This document shows, piece after piece, positions 25,232 through 34,376 of a stretch of 64,000 bases of DNA (position 1 is its first letter; every line of letters begins with the position of its first letter). The stretch lies in assembly GCA_934464775.1 (NCBI GenBank), contig CAKSKG010000003.1, positions 62,001 to 126,000 of the forward strand. The letters run 5' to 3'. This DNA comes from an uncultured Oscillospiraceae bacterium (GTDB lineage: Bacteria > Bacillota > Clostridia > Oscillospirales > Ruminococcaceae). The position numbers were made by a program, and so were the translations under genes. The notes below the pieces were generated by a model that was not told the DNA's origin, searched no databases, and saw only the letters and a list, made by a program, of their open reading frames with translations.

Positions 25232-27139
25232 ATGGCTGAAACAAAACAGTTCAAGGCTGAATCCAAGCGTCTGCTGGATATGATGATCAACTCGATCTAT
25301 ACTCATAAGGAGATCTTCCTCCGTGAGCTTATCTCAAATGCCAGCGATGCTATCGACAAGCTTTATTTCAAGTCTCTTACAGATGACAGTGTTGGAATGA
25401 ACAAGTCCGATTTTGCTATTGAGATCATTCCCGACAAGGAAGCACGCACACTGACTATCAAGGATAACGGTATCGGCATGACAGCCGATGAGCTGGAAAA
25501 CAACCTTGGTATCATTGCAAACAGCGGCTCATTCAAGTTCAAGAACGAGAATGAAAAGCAGGACGATGTTGATATCATCGGTCAGTTCGGTGTAGGCTTC
25601 TATTCCGCATTCATGGTTGCCAAGGAAGTTGAGGTAACATCTAAGGCTTTCGGTTCCGACAAGGCTTATACATGGAAGTCGGCAGGCGCTGACGGTTATA
25701 CTATCGAAGAGGCTGACAAGGCTACTGTCGGCACAGAGATAAAGCTCACTCTCAAGGACAATACCGATGATGAAAATTACGACGAATATGCAGAGCAGTG
25801 GAAGATTAAGGAGCTTGTAAAGAGATACTCCGATTATATCCGTTTCCCTGTAAAAATGGACGTTGAAAAGCGCAAGAGAAAGTCTGACGCAGCCGAGGAC
25901 GATTATTCCGATGCGGCTTATGAGACATATGTTGAGAACGAAACTCTCAACAGCATGGTTCCTATCTGGCGCAAGAACAAGAACGAGCTTAAAGAAGAGG
26001 ACTACAACAAGTTCTACACAGAAAAGTTCCATGACTATAATCCTCCCGCAAAGTATATCCACTCCAAGACAGAGGGTGCGGTAACATACGATTCGCTGCT
26101 GTTCATTCCCTCAAAGCCTCCCTTTGATTATTACACAAAGGATTACGAAAAGGGACTCCAGCTTTATTCCAGCGGCGTGCTTATCATGGATAAGTGCAAG
26201 GACCTGCTGCCCGATCATTTCTCGTTTGTAAAGGGTCTTGTTGACTCGGCAGACCTTTCGCTGAATATCTCCCGTGAGATGCTCCAGCATGACAGACAGC
26301 TCCAGCAGATCGCAAAGGCTATCGAAAAGACGATCAAGAACGAGCTGAAAAAGATGCTCAAAAACGAGCGTGAAAAATATGAGGAATTCTGGAAGAACTT
26401 CGGAATCCAGATCAAGTTCGGCGTTTACAACGGCTACGGCGTGAACAAGGAGCTGCTCAAAGACCTGCTTCTGTTCACATCTTCAAAGGAAAAGAAGCTT
26501 GTAACTCTTGAAGAATATGTTTCCCGCATGAAGGAAGATCAGAAGTATATCTATTATGCAGCAGGCGAGTCTGCCGATAAGATCGATGCACTTCCTCAGA
26601 CAGAGCTTGTAAAGGACAAGGGCTATGAGATACTTTATCTCACAGACAATGTTGATGAGTTTGCTGTCAAGATGATGATGAGCTACGATGATAAGGAGTT
26701 CAAGTCGATCTCCTCAGGTGATCTTGGTCTTGAATCGGAAGCCGAAAAGGAAGAAAACAAGAAGCTCTCCGAAGAGAACAAGGATATGTTTGAGTTCATC
26801 AAGGAATCGCTGGGCGGAAAGATCAAGGCTGCAAAGGTGTCCGACAGACTGAAATCTCACCCTGTTTGCCTTACAAACGAAGGTCAGATCTCTCTTGAAA
26901 TGGAGAAGGTACTCAACCAGATGCCCGAAAATCAGAATGTTTCCGCAGAAAAGGTTCTTGAGATCAACCCCAATCATGAGATATTCAAGACAATGCAGGA
27001 GCTTTACGCAAACGATAAGGACAAGCTGAAGGATTATGCAAATATCCTTTATACACAGGCTCTGCTTATCGAGGGTATGCCTATCGACGATCCCGTTGCA
27101 TATTCAAACCTTGTATGCAAGCTTATGACCAACAAATAA
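25232..27139 (+). CDS. htpG: Molecular chaperone HtpG (Hsp90)
   Basis: ATP-dependent cytosolic dimeric chaperone. The start at 25232 (MAETKQFKAESKRLL) has GGGAG 9 bases upstream; an upstream in-frame ATG at 25181 lies in the structured leader. The 635-residue protein has the GHKL ATPase domain at about residues 1-220 (LRELISNASDAIDKL, IKDNGIGM, IGQFGVGFYSAFMVA), middle domain and C-terminal dimer domain, without the eukaryotic MEEVD tail. It stands alone, between a CIRCE promoter and a bidirectional terminator. Confidence 0.97.
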   Translation: MAETKQFKAESKRLLDMMINSIYTHKEIFLRELISNASDAIDKLYFKSLTDDSVGMNKSDFAIEIIPDKEARTLTIKDNGIGMTADELENNLGIIANSGSFKFKNENEKQDDVDIIGQFGVGFYSAFMVAKEVEVTSKAFGSDKAYTWKSAGADGYTIEEADKATVGTEIKLTLKDNTDDENYDEYAEQWKIKELVKRYSDYIRFPVKMDVEKRKRKSDAAEDDYSDAAYETYVENETLNSMVPIWRKNKNELKEEDYNKFYTEKFHDYNPPAKYIHSKTEGAVTYDSLLFIPSKPPFDYYTKDYEKGLQLYSSGVLIMDKCKDLLPDHFSFVKGLVDSADLSLNISREMLQHDRQLQQIAKAIEKTIKNELKKMLKNEREKYEEFWKNFGIQIKFGVYNGYGVNKELLKDLLLFTSSKEKKLVTLEEYVSRMKEDQKYIYYAAGESADKIDALPQTELVKDKGYEILYLTDNVDEFAVKMMMSYDDKEFKSISSGDLGLESEAEKEENKKLSEENKDMFEFIKESLGGKIKAAKVSDRLKSHPVCLTNEGQISLEMEKVLNQMPENQNVSAEKVLEINPNHEIFKTMQELYANDKDKLKDYANILYTQALLIEGMPIDDPVAYSNLVCKLMTNK

Positions 27140-27154
27140 TCATAGCTTAAAATG

Positions 27155-27189
27155 AAAAACCCCGTTCGGAATTACCGGACGGGGTTTTT
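27155..27189. terminator. Bidirectional terminator between htpG and the sugar kinase
   Basis: AAAAACCCCGT ... ACGGGGTTTTT, with the arms flanked by A and T runs on both strands, between two convergent genes. Confidence 0.9.
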
Positions 27190-27208
27190 GATGTTATAAA
27201 CAATTTTA

Positions 27209-28174
27209 TCAGGAATATTTTTCGGTCTTTTCCATGAACTCCTCGACCTTTTTAAGATCGGGCATTGCGGGAATAGCACCGTGCTCCATGGAAGTTATCG
27301 CACCGCAGGCGTTGGCAAAATCGCTCATTTCATACAGCTCATCGGAGGTAAGCTCGGTAATGTCCTTGCTCTTTTCCAGAAGCTTGTAAAGGAATCCGCC
27401 GAGGAAGCTGTCGCCCGAACCGAGTGTATCAACCGAATCAACTTTATATGCAGGATAAAGCTCAACGCTTGATTTTGTTGCAATGATGCAGCCCTTTGCG
27501 CCCTGAGTGATGCATACTATCTTGATGCCCATGTTCAGCAGCTTTGCAATTGCAGGCAGCAGATTGCCGCAGTCGGTGATTATTTGCAATTCTTCCTCGG
27601 ATACCTTTATGATATCAACATATCTGAGGACGTTTTTCATTGCCTGAACCGCCTGTTCCTTTGACTGCCAGAGGATAGGGCGCCAGTTGGGGTCATAGGA
27701 AATTATCTTTCCCTTTGCTTTGGCATATTCCACCGCATTTATCGTTGCCGATTTTGAAGGCTCCGCAGTGAGCGAAAGTGCTCCGAAATGGAATATCTTG
27801 CATTCGTCGATCAGCTTTAAATTGACCTCACTGAATTTCATGTTAAGGTCGGCACTGTTCCTGCGGTAGAAAACGAAATCACGTTCGCCGTGTGAGCCGT
27901 TTTTTACAAATGCAAGCGTAGTGGAAAAATCCTTGTCAAGAATAAGTCCTCTTGTGTCCACCTTGCGTTCTTCAAGGATACCTTTCAGATAGTTTCCGAA
28001 CATATCCTTGCCGATCTTGCCGATAAATCCTGTTGACGCACCAAGCTTTGCAGCCATGCATACAACATTGGCAGGCGCACCGCCTGCATTCTGTTTGTAA
28101 TAAATATCGCCGTTCTTTTCGGTGATAGCCGTAAAATCAATAAGCAGCTCGCCGATAGCCAGAATATCAGCCAT
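27209..28174 (-). CDS. PfkB-family sugar kinase (probable fructokinase)
   Basis: Ribokinase-fold sugar kinase, 321 residues. N-terminal ADILAIGELLIDF, substrate segment QNAGGAPANVVCMAAKLG (PfkB signature 1), IGKIGKDMFG and the ATP/catalytic signature DTLGSGDSFLGGFLYKL (a DTxGSGD variant with catalytic Asp). Fructokinase is the closest sense, but adenosine or 2-keto-gluconate kinases share these motifs. I chose the ATG at 28174, 8 bases after GGGGAG, over a GTG 9 bases upstream that abuts that site. It lies just downstream of the cellobiose phosphorylase gene but behind that gene's terminator. Confidence 0.85.
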   Translation of the reverse strand: MADILAIGELLIDFTAITEKNGDIYYKQNAGGAPANVVCMAAKLGASTGFIGKIGKDMFGNYLKGILEERKVDTRGLILDKDFSTTLAFVKNGSHGERDFVFYRRNSADLNMKFSEVNLKLIDECKIFHFGALSLTAEPSKSATINAVEYAKAKGKIISYDPNWRPILWQSKEQAVQAMKNVLRYVDIIKVSEEELQIITDCGNLLPAIAKLLNMGIKIVCITQGAKGCIIATKSSVELYPAYKVDSVDTLGSGDSFLGGFLYKLLEKSKDITELTSDELYEMSDFANACGAITSMEHGAIPAMPDLKKVEEFMEKTEKYS

Positions 28175-28218
28175 ATAATTCACTCCCCATATTTTATCCT
28201 TATCACGTATACATTTTA

Positions 28219-28247
28219 ATTATAACACACAGATATATGTATATTAC
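28219..28247 (-). promoter_or_regulatory. Probable extended -10 promoter of the sugar kinase
   Basis: On the minus strand TGTTATAAT gives an extended -10 with TATAAT at 28219-28224; the -35 (GTAATA at 28242-28247) is poor. Confidence 0.45.
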
Positions 28248-28301
28248 ACATAATATTATTGTATGAGTGTGAAAATACTGTTAATAAGCTCTAATTAAGT
28301 C

Positions 28302-28338
28302 AAAAAATCGGGCAGCCCGTATAATTACGGACTGCCCG
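28302..28338 (-). terminator. Terminator of the cellobiose phosphorylase gene
   Basis: On the minus strand CGGGCAGTCCG / CGGGCTGCCCG stem (28309-28338) followed by a run of T (28302-28307), 30 bases after the phosphorylase stop. Confidence 0.88.
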
Positions 28339-28367
28339 AAAGCTATTTTTAAATTATCTGAGCATTA

Positions 28368-30764
28368 TCAGCCGAGAGTTACTGTGATCTCGTTTACATC
28401 AGCAAGCTTGTCAGCGGGGATAAGGTTGCCTTCAAGCTTTGTGCCGTTGAGAACGATCTCCTTAACGCCGCTTTCAACGCCGTTGGGGTTCTCGAATGTC
28501 ATGTTCAGCTTCTTGCCGCGGAATGTCTTTGTAACTGTGTAGTGCTTCCACTCGGAGGAGATAGAAGGATTAACAACAAGACCTTCTGCGTTGGGGCGCA
28601 TACCGAGGATACCCTCAACTGTGCCGACCATAACGGTAGATGCTGTACCTGTGAGCCAATGTACGTGCGCACGGCCTGCATAGGGGCTGTCCTTGCCCTC
28701 AACGAACTGACCGTAAACGTAAGGCTCGAGGCATCTGTGATCTGCATTGTCATTGTATGTTGCGGGAGCAGCTTCCTTCCAGTACTTGTATGCACGGTTG
28801 CCGTGACCGAGGAGGGATTCTGCAAGGATCAGCCAGCCCTGAGGCTGAGAGAAGATACCTGCATTTTCCTTTGTGCACTTGTTGAAGCACTGCATGAGAG
28901 CACCGTCAAAGCCGTGCTCAACATAAGGAGGATACATAACCATTGCGCCGTAGGGAGTGTTAAGCTCTCTCTCAACGCTGTCCATAGCCTTTTCAGCCTG
29001 CTCCTTGCTTGCAAATCCGGAGATGACGGACCAAGACTGGGGATTGAGCCACATATTAGCCTCGGGATCTGTTCTCTGACCGATAACAGTTCCGTCCTCC
29101 TTGTAGCCTCTGATCCATCTGTCCTCGTTCCAGCAAGCTGCCAGGATCTCGTCCAGCTTAGCCTTAACTTCGTCGAGGTACTTAACGTATTCAGCGTCGT
29201 TCTTCAGCTCTGCATAGCTTCTGAGGATCTTTACAGCGTAAACCAGCTGGAATGCAACGAATGTGGACTCGCCCTTCTTGCCGAGGCGGAGGCAGTCGTT
29301 CCAGTCAGCGTGGAGACCTGCGGGCATACCGTGGTTGCCGAGGTGGTTCATGGAGAAGTCGATAGCCTTCTTGAGGTGATCGTAAACTGTGCCCTTTGCT
29401 TCATCGTTAGCGTAGAAGATCTCTTCATCGAGGAATGCGATATCGCCGCTCTCGGAGATGTACTTGTAGATAGTGGGGAAGAGCCAGAGAGCATCATCTG
29501 CACGGTAGGAGGGATGACCTGTTTCCTTAGCGTATACGGAATTTTCATCGTTCTCGTCGGGGTGGTTCTCGTGACCTGCGTTGTGTGTGTACTTAACGAG
29601 GGGAAGACCTGCGCCGTTTGTTACCTGTGCGGAGAGCATGAATTCGATCTGCTTCTTAGCCATTTCGGGAGCAAGGTGGATAACACCCTGGATATCCTGA
29701 ACTGTATCACGGTAGCCGTAGCCGTTTCTGAGACCGCAGTACTGGAATGAAGCAGCTCTGGACCAGATGAATGTGATGAAGCAGTTGTAAGCGTTCCAAA
29801 CGTTGACCATGTTGTTGAAGTCAGCATCGGGAGTGTTGACCTGGAGATTGCCCAGCTTGGAGTGCCAGTATTCCTTAAGTTCTGCAACCTCTGCCTCAAC
29901 AACGCCTGCCTTTTCATACTTTGCGATGATCTCGGCAGCAACAGCCTCGGGCTTCTGACCGAGAACATAAGTAAGCTCCTTTGTTTCGCCGGGCTGGAGA
30001 ATGATATCGCTCTGGAGAGCGCCGCAGGAGTTTGTGTTGTAGTTGAGCTGACCGCCGAGGCCCTGCTCGATGCCCTGAGGATTAGCATAGCTTCTGTAAG
30101 AACCTACAAAGGAATCACGGTCGCCGCAGTAAGCATCAACCTTAGCCTTTGCAACACCGAGGAAACGCTCGTTGTTGGGGTTCTTGAAGATCTCATTCTG
30201 CTTCTGGAGAATGAAATTGTTCTTGAAGTATGTACGTGTGATGAACAGTGTGTACTGAAGGTTTACCTGATCCTGCTCATAGTTGTTATCGTTTACGAAT
30301 TCGCAGTAGCCTGTAACGGAGAGCTTTCTGGGCTTGGAGTCTGTGTTTGTTACCTTTGCTGCCCATACTTCGTATGTAGCGTTAAGGGGAACATAGTATG
30401 TAACTTCAGACTTGATGCCCTTGTACTCGGAAGTGATCACAGTGTAAGCTGTACCGTGGCGGCACTCGCTCTTGTAATCGGAGAGAGGCTTGCAGACAGG
30501 AGCCCATGAAGCAGACCAGTATTCGCCTGACTCATTGTCCTTGAGATAAACATAACGGCCGGGCTGGTCAACTGCAACAGAGTTGAAGCGGTAACGGATA
30601 ACTCTTCCGTTTGCGCCTGACTTAACGAAGCTGTAGCCGCCTGCGTTGTTTGAGATGATCGCACCGTACTCGGGAGAACCGAGGTAGTTAGCCCAAGGTG
30701 CGGGGGTGTTGGGCTGAGTGATGACATATTCCTTATTTTCAAGGTCAAAATGTCCGTAATTCAT
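28368..30764 (-). CDS. Cellobiose phosphorylase, GH94
   Basis: Phosphorolyses cellobiose to alpha-glucose 1-phosphate and glucose in the cytosol, saving ATP during cellulose use. The protein of about 798 residues starts MNYGHFDLENKEYVI, has the N-terminal beta-sandwich with WANYLGSPEYGAIIS and NNAGGYSF, and an (alpha/alpha)6 barrel with AGLHADWNDCLRLG, which holds the catalytic acid Asp, and the ARVHWLTGTAS phosphate-site region near the end. The start at 30764 is 10 bases from AAGGAG; an in-frame ATG 6 bases upstream is only 4 bases away. Codon use is strongly biased, as in groEL, suggesting high expression. Cellodextrin phosphorylase is a less likely alternative. Confidence 0.93.
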   Translation of the reverse strand: MNYGHFDLENKEYVITQPNTPAPWANYLGSPEYGAIISNNAGGYSFVKSGANGRVIRYRFNSVAVDQPGRYVYLKDNESGEYWSASWAPVCKPLSDYKSECRHGTAYTVITSEYKGIKSEVTYYVPLNATYEVWAAKVTNTDSKPRKLSVTGYCEFVNDNNYEQDQVNLQYTLFITRTYFKNNFILQKQNEIFKNPNNERFLGVAKAKVDAYCGDRDSFVGSYRSYANPQGIEQGLGGQLNYNTNSCGALQSDIILQPGETKELTYVLGQKPEAVAAEIIAKYEKAGVVEAEVAELKEYWHSKLGNLQVNTPDADFNNMVNVWNAYNCFITFIWSRAASFQYCGLRNGYGYRDTVQDIQGVIHLAPEMAKKQIEFMLSAQVTNGAGLPLVKYTHNAGHENHPDENDENSVYAKETGHPSYRADDALWLFPTIYKYISESGDIAFLDEEIFYANDEAKGTVYDHLKKAIDFSMNHLGNHGMPAGLHADWNDCLRLGKKGESTFVAFQLVYAVKILRSYAELKNDAEYVKYLDEVKAKLDEILAACWNEDRWIRGYKEDGTVIGQRTDPEANMWLNPQSWSVISGFASKEQAEKAMDSVERELNTPYGAMVMYPPYVEHGFDGALMQCFNKCTKENAGIFSQPQGWLILAESLLGHGNRAYKYWKEAAPATYNDNADHRCLEPYVYGQFVEGKDSPYAGRAHVHWLTGTASTVMVGTVEGILGMRPNAEGLVVNPSISSEWKHYTVTKTFRGKKLNMTFENPNGVESGVKEIVLNGTKLEGNLIPADKLADVNEITVTLG

Positions 30765-30842
30765 TGGCATGACACTCCTTTTGTAATTATCCTAAAAAAT
30801 TTTTATGCTGTGCCGCCGCAGCGATACATACATATTGGTTAT

Positions 30843-30871
30843 ATTTTAACATATACTATATATTTTTTCAA
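30843..30871 (-). promoter_or_regulatory. Sigma-A promoter of the cellobiose phosphorylase gene
   Basis: On the minus strand TTGAAA (30866-30871), 17-base spacer, TAAAAT (30843-30848), about 75 bases before the start codon. Confidence 0.8.
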
Positions 30872-30906
30872 GGGGTTTTCAGAAAATTTAACAAATAATT
30901 TTTCTG

Positions 30907-30920
30907 AGGAAACGTTTACA
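30907..30920 (-). promoter_or_regulatory. cre-like / LacI-family operator upstream of the GH94 promoter
   Basis: Minus-strand TGTAAACGTTTCCT, with a perfect AAACGTTT core, resembles the catabolite-responsive cre consensus or another LacI-type operator with two or three mismatches at the right end. It lies about 36 bases upstream of the -35, a position more usual for activation or looping than simple blocking. Confidence 0.45.
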
Positions 30921-31007
30921 ATGTCAAAATGCAAAAAAGCGCACAGCTGCGTGATCTGCCGTGTGTCGGAGCATATGAAGCGGCAGGATTTTCAAAGTGT
31001 GCTGTAA
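30921..31007 (+). CDS. Possible 28-residue cysteine-containing peptide
   Basis: A short frame ATG-TGA/TAA with GAGGAA 9 bases upstream encodes a basic peptide of 28 residues including CKKAHSCVICRV, three cysteines with a CxxC pair. No homologue is recognised. It overlaps the edge of the cre-like site and no promoter on this strand is obvious, so it may be chance. Confidence 0.2.
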   Translation: MSKCKKAHSCVICRVSEHMKRQDFQSVL

Positions 31008-31183
31008 TATAATTAAGTATAAGCTTGCTTTCCGATAAGGTCAATATCGGCTTTGCATAGTGTTCTGATGCTTATAAATATGCTTTTTGAGCCGATATGT
31101 TTAAATTTCATACCAATAATTCACACAGCTGTCACACACTGTTGTGCAAAGTGCTGAAATTGAAAGAAATATCGTAAATACTC
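31008..31183. other. Intergenic stretch without a recognised gene
   Basis: Part of the gap of about 540 bases between the GH94 and groES starts. It holds one small palindrome, CCGATA (31032-31037) / TATCGG (31045-31050), and a second GCCGATAT copy near 31093. No coding frame, riboswitch or terminator could be supported. Confidence 0.6.
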
Positions 31184-31216
31184 TTGATTTTTTCGGAAAA
31201 GTTGGTAAAATATAAT
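31184..31216 (+). promoter_or_regulatory. Promoter of groES-groEL
   Basis: TTGATT (31184-31189) followed by TAAAAT (31206-31211, 16-base spacer) that runs into TATAAT (31211-31216). The first gives the better spacing. The CIRCE operator overlaps its downstream edge. Confidence 0.75.
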
Positions 31217-31242
31217 TAGCACTCAAAGAGAATGAGTGCTAA
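31216..31242 (+). promoter_or_regulatory. CIRCE operator (HrcA) upstream of groES
   Basis: TTAGCACTC-N9-GAGTGCTAA, perfect and identical to the htpG element including the spacer. This is the classical location for HrcA control of groESL. Confidence 0.97.
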
Positions 31243-31307
31243 CACATTAAGCTTATAACTGCTAACCGCACAGCGGAAGGCACAAAAATAGGAAGGAGTT
31301 TTTGATT

Positions 31308-31592
31308 ATGACTATCAAGCCACTGGCAGACAGAGTAGTAATTAAAATGGTTGAGGCAGAGGAAACAACAAAGAGCGGTATTATCCTTACAGGCAATGCA
31401 AAGGAAAAGCCCCAGGTCGCAGAGATCGTTGAGGTCGGCCCCGGCGGAATGGTTGACGGCAATGAGGTCGTTATGACAGTTAAGGTCGGTCAGAAGGTCC
31501 TTACATCAAAATACAGCGGCACAGAGGTAAAGATCGACGGCAACGAATATACTATCGTTCGTCAGTCCGATATTCTCGCAGTTGTTGAATAA
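31308..31592 (+). CDS. groES: Co-chaperonin GroES
   Basis: Heptameric lid of the GroEL chamber, 94 residues. MTIKPLADRVVIKMVEAEETTKSGIIL contains the mobile loop, and VGPGG is present near residue 45. Start at 31308 with AAGGAG 9 bases upstream. Operon with groEL 25 bases downstream. Confidence 0.98.
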   Translation: MTIKPLADRVVIKMVEAEETTKSGIILTGNAKEKPQVAEIVEVGPGGMVDGNEVVMTVKVGQKVLTSKYSGTEVKIDGNEYTIVRQSDILAVVE

Positions 31593-31617
31593 TTTAACGT
31601 AACGGAGGTAATTTATC

Positions 31618-33243
31618 ATGGCTAAGAATATTATTTACGGCGAAGAAGCAAGAAAGTCCTTACAGGCAGGTATCGACAAGCTTGCCGATACAGTTAAGAT
31701 CACTCTCGGACCCAAGGGCAGAAACGTTGTCCTCGACAAGAAGTTCGGCGCACCCCTTATTACAAACGACGGTGTTACTATCGCCAAGGAGATCGAGCTT
31801 GAAGACGCTTTCGAGAACATGGGCGCTCAGCTCGTTAAGGAAGTTGCCACAAAGACAAACGATGCGGCAGGCGACGGTACAACAACAGCTACACTGCTTG
31901 CACAGGCTCTCATCAGAGAGGGTATGAAGAATATCGCAGCAGGCGCTAATCCCATGGTTGTAAAGAAGGGTATGGCTAAGGCTGTTGATGCGGCTGTTGA
32001 GGCTATCAAGACAAACTCCAAGGACGTTGAGGGCACAGCCGATATCGAGCGTGTTGCAACAGTTTCTTCCGCTGATGAAAAGGTCGGCAAGCTCATTGCA
32101 GAGGCTATGGAAAAGGTTACAGCCGACGGCGTTATCACGATCGAGGAATCCAAGACTGCCGAGACATATTCCGAGGTAGTTGAAGGTATGCAGTTCGACA
32201 GAGGCTATATCACACCTTACATGGTAACAGATACAGATAAGATGGTTGCAGCTATCGACGATGCTTACATTCTTATCACAGACAAGAAGATCTCCAACAT
32301 TCAGGAAATCCTTCCTCTTCTTGAGCAGATCGTTCAGTCCGGCAAGAAGCTTGTTATCATCGCTGAGGACGTTGAGGGCGAGGCTCTCTCCACACTTATC
32401 GTTAACAAGCTCCGCGGAACATTCACCTGCGTTGCAGTAAAGGCTCCCGGCTTCGGCGACAGAAGAAAGGAAATGCTCCAGGATATCGCAATCCTTACAG
32501 GCGGTCAGGTCATCTCCGAGGAGATCGGTCTTGAGCTCAAGGATACAACAGTTGAGCAGCTCGGCCGTGCTCGTCAGGTAACTATCACAAAGGAAAACAC
32601 AACTATTGTTGACGGTTCGGGCAACAAGGACGATATCAAGGCAAGAATCGCTCAGATCAAGGCTCAGATCGAGGAAACAACTTCCGAGTTCGATAAGGAA
32701 AAGCTCCAGGAAAGACTTGCAAAGCTCTCCGGCGGTGTAGGCGTTATCAGAGTCGGCGCAGCAACAGAGATCGAGATGAAGGAAAAGAAGCTCCGCATTG
32801 AGGACGCTCTTGCAGCTACAAAGGCAGCTGTTGCAGAGGGTATCGTTGCAGGCGGCGGAACAGCTCTTATCAATGCTATGCCCGCTGTTCAGAAGCTCAC
32901 AGCTTCACTCTCAGGTGATGAAAAGACAGGTGCTTCCATCGTTCTCAAGGCACTCGAAGAGCCTGTTCGTCAGATCGCAAAGAATGCAGGTCTTGAAGGC
33001 TCTGTTATCATCGACAAGATCATTCGTTCACGCAAGGTAGGCTACGGCTTCGATGCTTACAACGAGGAATATGTTGATATGCTCTCCGCAGGTATCGTTG
33101 ATCCTACAAGAGTTACAAGAAGCGCTCTTCAGAACGCAGCTTCCGTTGCAGCAATGGTTCTTACAACAGAATCTCTCGTTGCAGATATCAAGGAAGAGAA
33201 TCCTGCTCCCGCAGCTCCCGGCGGAATGGGCGGTATGTATTGA
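31618..33243 (+). CDS. groEL: Chaperonin GroEL
   Basis: 60-kDa chaperonin, 541 residues. Landmarks: LGPKGRNVVLDKKFGAP, ATP site NDAAGDGTTTATLLAQ, apical GYITPYMVTD, and a C-terminal GGMGGMY tail. GGAGG 9 bases before the ATG. Codon use is extremely biased, giving several spurious frames in other phases. Followed by a strong terminator. Confidence 0.98.
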   Translation: MAKNIIYGEEARKSLQAGIDKLADTVKITLGPKGRNVVLDKKFGAPLITNDGVTIAKEIELEDAFENMGAQLVKEVATKTNDAAGDGTTTATLLAQALIREGMKNIAAGANPMVVKKGMAKAVDAAVEAIKTNSKDVEGTADIERVATVSSADEKVGKLIAEAMEKVTADGVITIEESKTAETYSEVVEGMQFDRGYITPYMVTDTDKMVAAIDDAYILITDKKISNIQEILPLLEQIVQSGKKLVIIAEDVEGEALSTLIVNKLRGTFTCVAVKAPGFGDRRKEMLQDIAILTGGQVISEEIGLELKDTTVEQLGRARQVTITKENTTIVDGSGNKDDIKARIAQIKAQIEETTSEFDKEKLQERLAKLSGGVGVIRVGAATEIEMKEKKLRIEDALAATKAAVAEGIVAGGGTALINAMPAVQKLTASLSGDEKTGASIVLKALEEPVRQIAKNAGLEGSVIIDKIIRSRKVGYGFDAYNEEYVDMLSAGIVDPTRVTRSALQNAASVAAMVLTTESLVADIKEENPAPAAPGGMGGMY

Positions 33244-33284
33244 TCCGATAATGGATAATGCAGCTTGATTGAATAGTTGATCTG

Positions 33285-33319
33285 GGACGGTATCTTTAAT
33301 GAAGATACCGTCCTTTTTT
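33285..33319 (+). terminator. Terminator of groESL
   Basis: GGACGGTATCTT / AAGATACCGTCC, a 12-base perfect stem with a TAATG loop (33285-33312... allowing one-base offset), then TTTTTT. Confidence 0.93.
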
Positions 33320-33338
33320 ATATCTTCATAATTTACGG

Positions 33339-33367
33339 TTGATTAATGTGACAATATATGATATAAT
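33339..33367 (+). promoter_or_regulatory. Sigma-A promoter of the EamA-Nudix-recQ operon
   Basis: TTGATT (33339-33344), 17-base spacer, TATAAT (33362-33367), 53 bases before the transporter start. Confidence 0.85.
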
Positions 33368-33419
33368 ATATTGTTAACGGTCTGAAATACTTATACTATG
33401 TGAAAAGAGAATCGTAATT

Positions 33420-34376
33420 ATGAATCTGAAAAAATCCGAAATACTTACAAAAACGCCTGTTGTTATCGTGCTTGCAATGATATGCTGTTTGTTATGGGGA
33501 AGTGCGTTTCCATGTGTAAAGCTTGGCTATGAATGGTGCAAGGTAGGAGAGGACGCCGCTTCAAAGATACTTTTTGCCGGAGTTAGATTTACTATTGCAG
33601 GTGTGCTTGCCATAGCTTTTTGCAGCCTTATCTGCGGAGAGCTTCTTGTTCCGAAAAGCTTGAATACAGCAAAGCATACAGCGGTTTTAAGTCTTTTTCA
33701 GACAATACTTCAATACATATTTTTCTATATCGGACTGTCAAATACCACTGGCGTCAAAGCTTCTGTCATTGAGGGTACGAATGTATTCGTTGCGATAATT
33801 GTTACCTGCCTTATTTTCCGAATGGAAAGCATTACCGTCAGGAAGATCGTGGGCTGTATGATCGGCTTTGCGGGAGTTGTTCTGATAAACAGCGGTTCTG
33901 GGCTGGGCGGTGGATTTACTCTTACGGGCGAGGGCTTTGTATTCATATCCACGGTTGCATATGCGTTTTCTTCGATTATGTCAAAGCGTTTCAGCCGCAT
34001 TGATAATCCTCTGCTTTTAAGCGGCTGGCAGTTCCTTTTCGGCGGCATAGTTATGACGGTATTCGGAGCATTAATGGGCGGACATTTCTCGCTGCCCGAT
34101 ATGCGTTCGGTGCTGATGCTGATTTATCTCGGATTTGTTTCTGCGGCGGCATATTCAATATGGTCGGTGCTGCTGAAATACAATAATGTATCGAAAATTG
34201 CGGTTTTCGGGTTCATGAATCCTGTTTTCGGAGTTATACTTTCCGCACTGCTTCTTGACGAAGCGGACAGTGCATTTTCCGTAAAGGGAATTGTTTCGCT
34301 GGTGCTTGTCTGCGTGGGAATATTTACAGTAAATTTTTCAAAGAGAAAGGAAGCCGCCGAAGAAAATGTTCAGTAA
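33420..34376 (+). CDS. EamA/DMT-family transporter
   Basis: Drug/metabolite transporter superfamily protein of 318 residues with about ten membrane helices in two EamA repeats. The first begins LAMICCLLWGSAFPCVKLGYEW and the second around GFVFISTVAYAFSSIMSKRF, with FGFMNPVFGVILSALLL in the last quarter. Substrate unknown. The ribosome site is weak (AAGAGA). The 3' end overlaps the Nudix gene by 11 bases. Confidence 0.9.
   Translation: MNLKKSEILTKTPVVIVLAMICCLLWGSAFPCVKLGYEWCKVGEDAASKILFAGVRFTIAGVLAIAFCSLICGELLVPKSLNTAKHTAVLSLFQTILQYIFFYIGLSNTTGVKASVIEGTNVFVAIIVTCLIFRMESITVRKIVGCMIGFAGVVLINSGSGLGGGFTLTGEGFVFISTVAYAFSSIMSKRFSRIDNPLLLSGWQFLFGGIVMTVFGALMGGHFSLPDMRSVLMLIYLGFVSAAAYSIWSVLLKYNNVSKIAVFGFMNPVFGVILSALLLDEADSAFSVKGIVSLVLVCVGIFTVNFSKRKEAAEENVQ

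Noticed and set aside
28542..29750. Open frame of 402 codons on the plus strand inside the cellobiose phosphorylase gene
   Set aside because: It is the antisense shadow of a highly codon-biased gene; the GH94 protein on the minus strand is clearly real and the antisense product resembles nothing.
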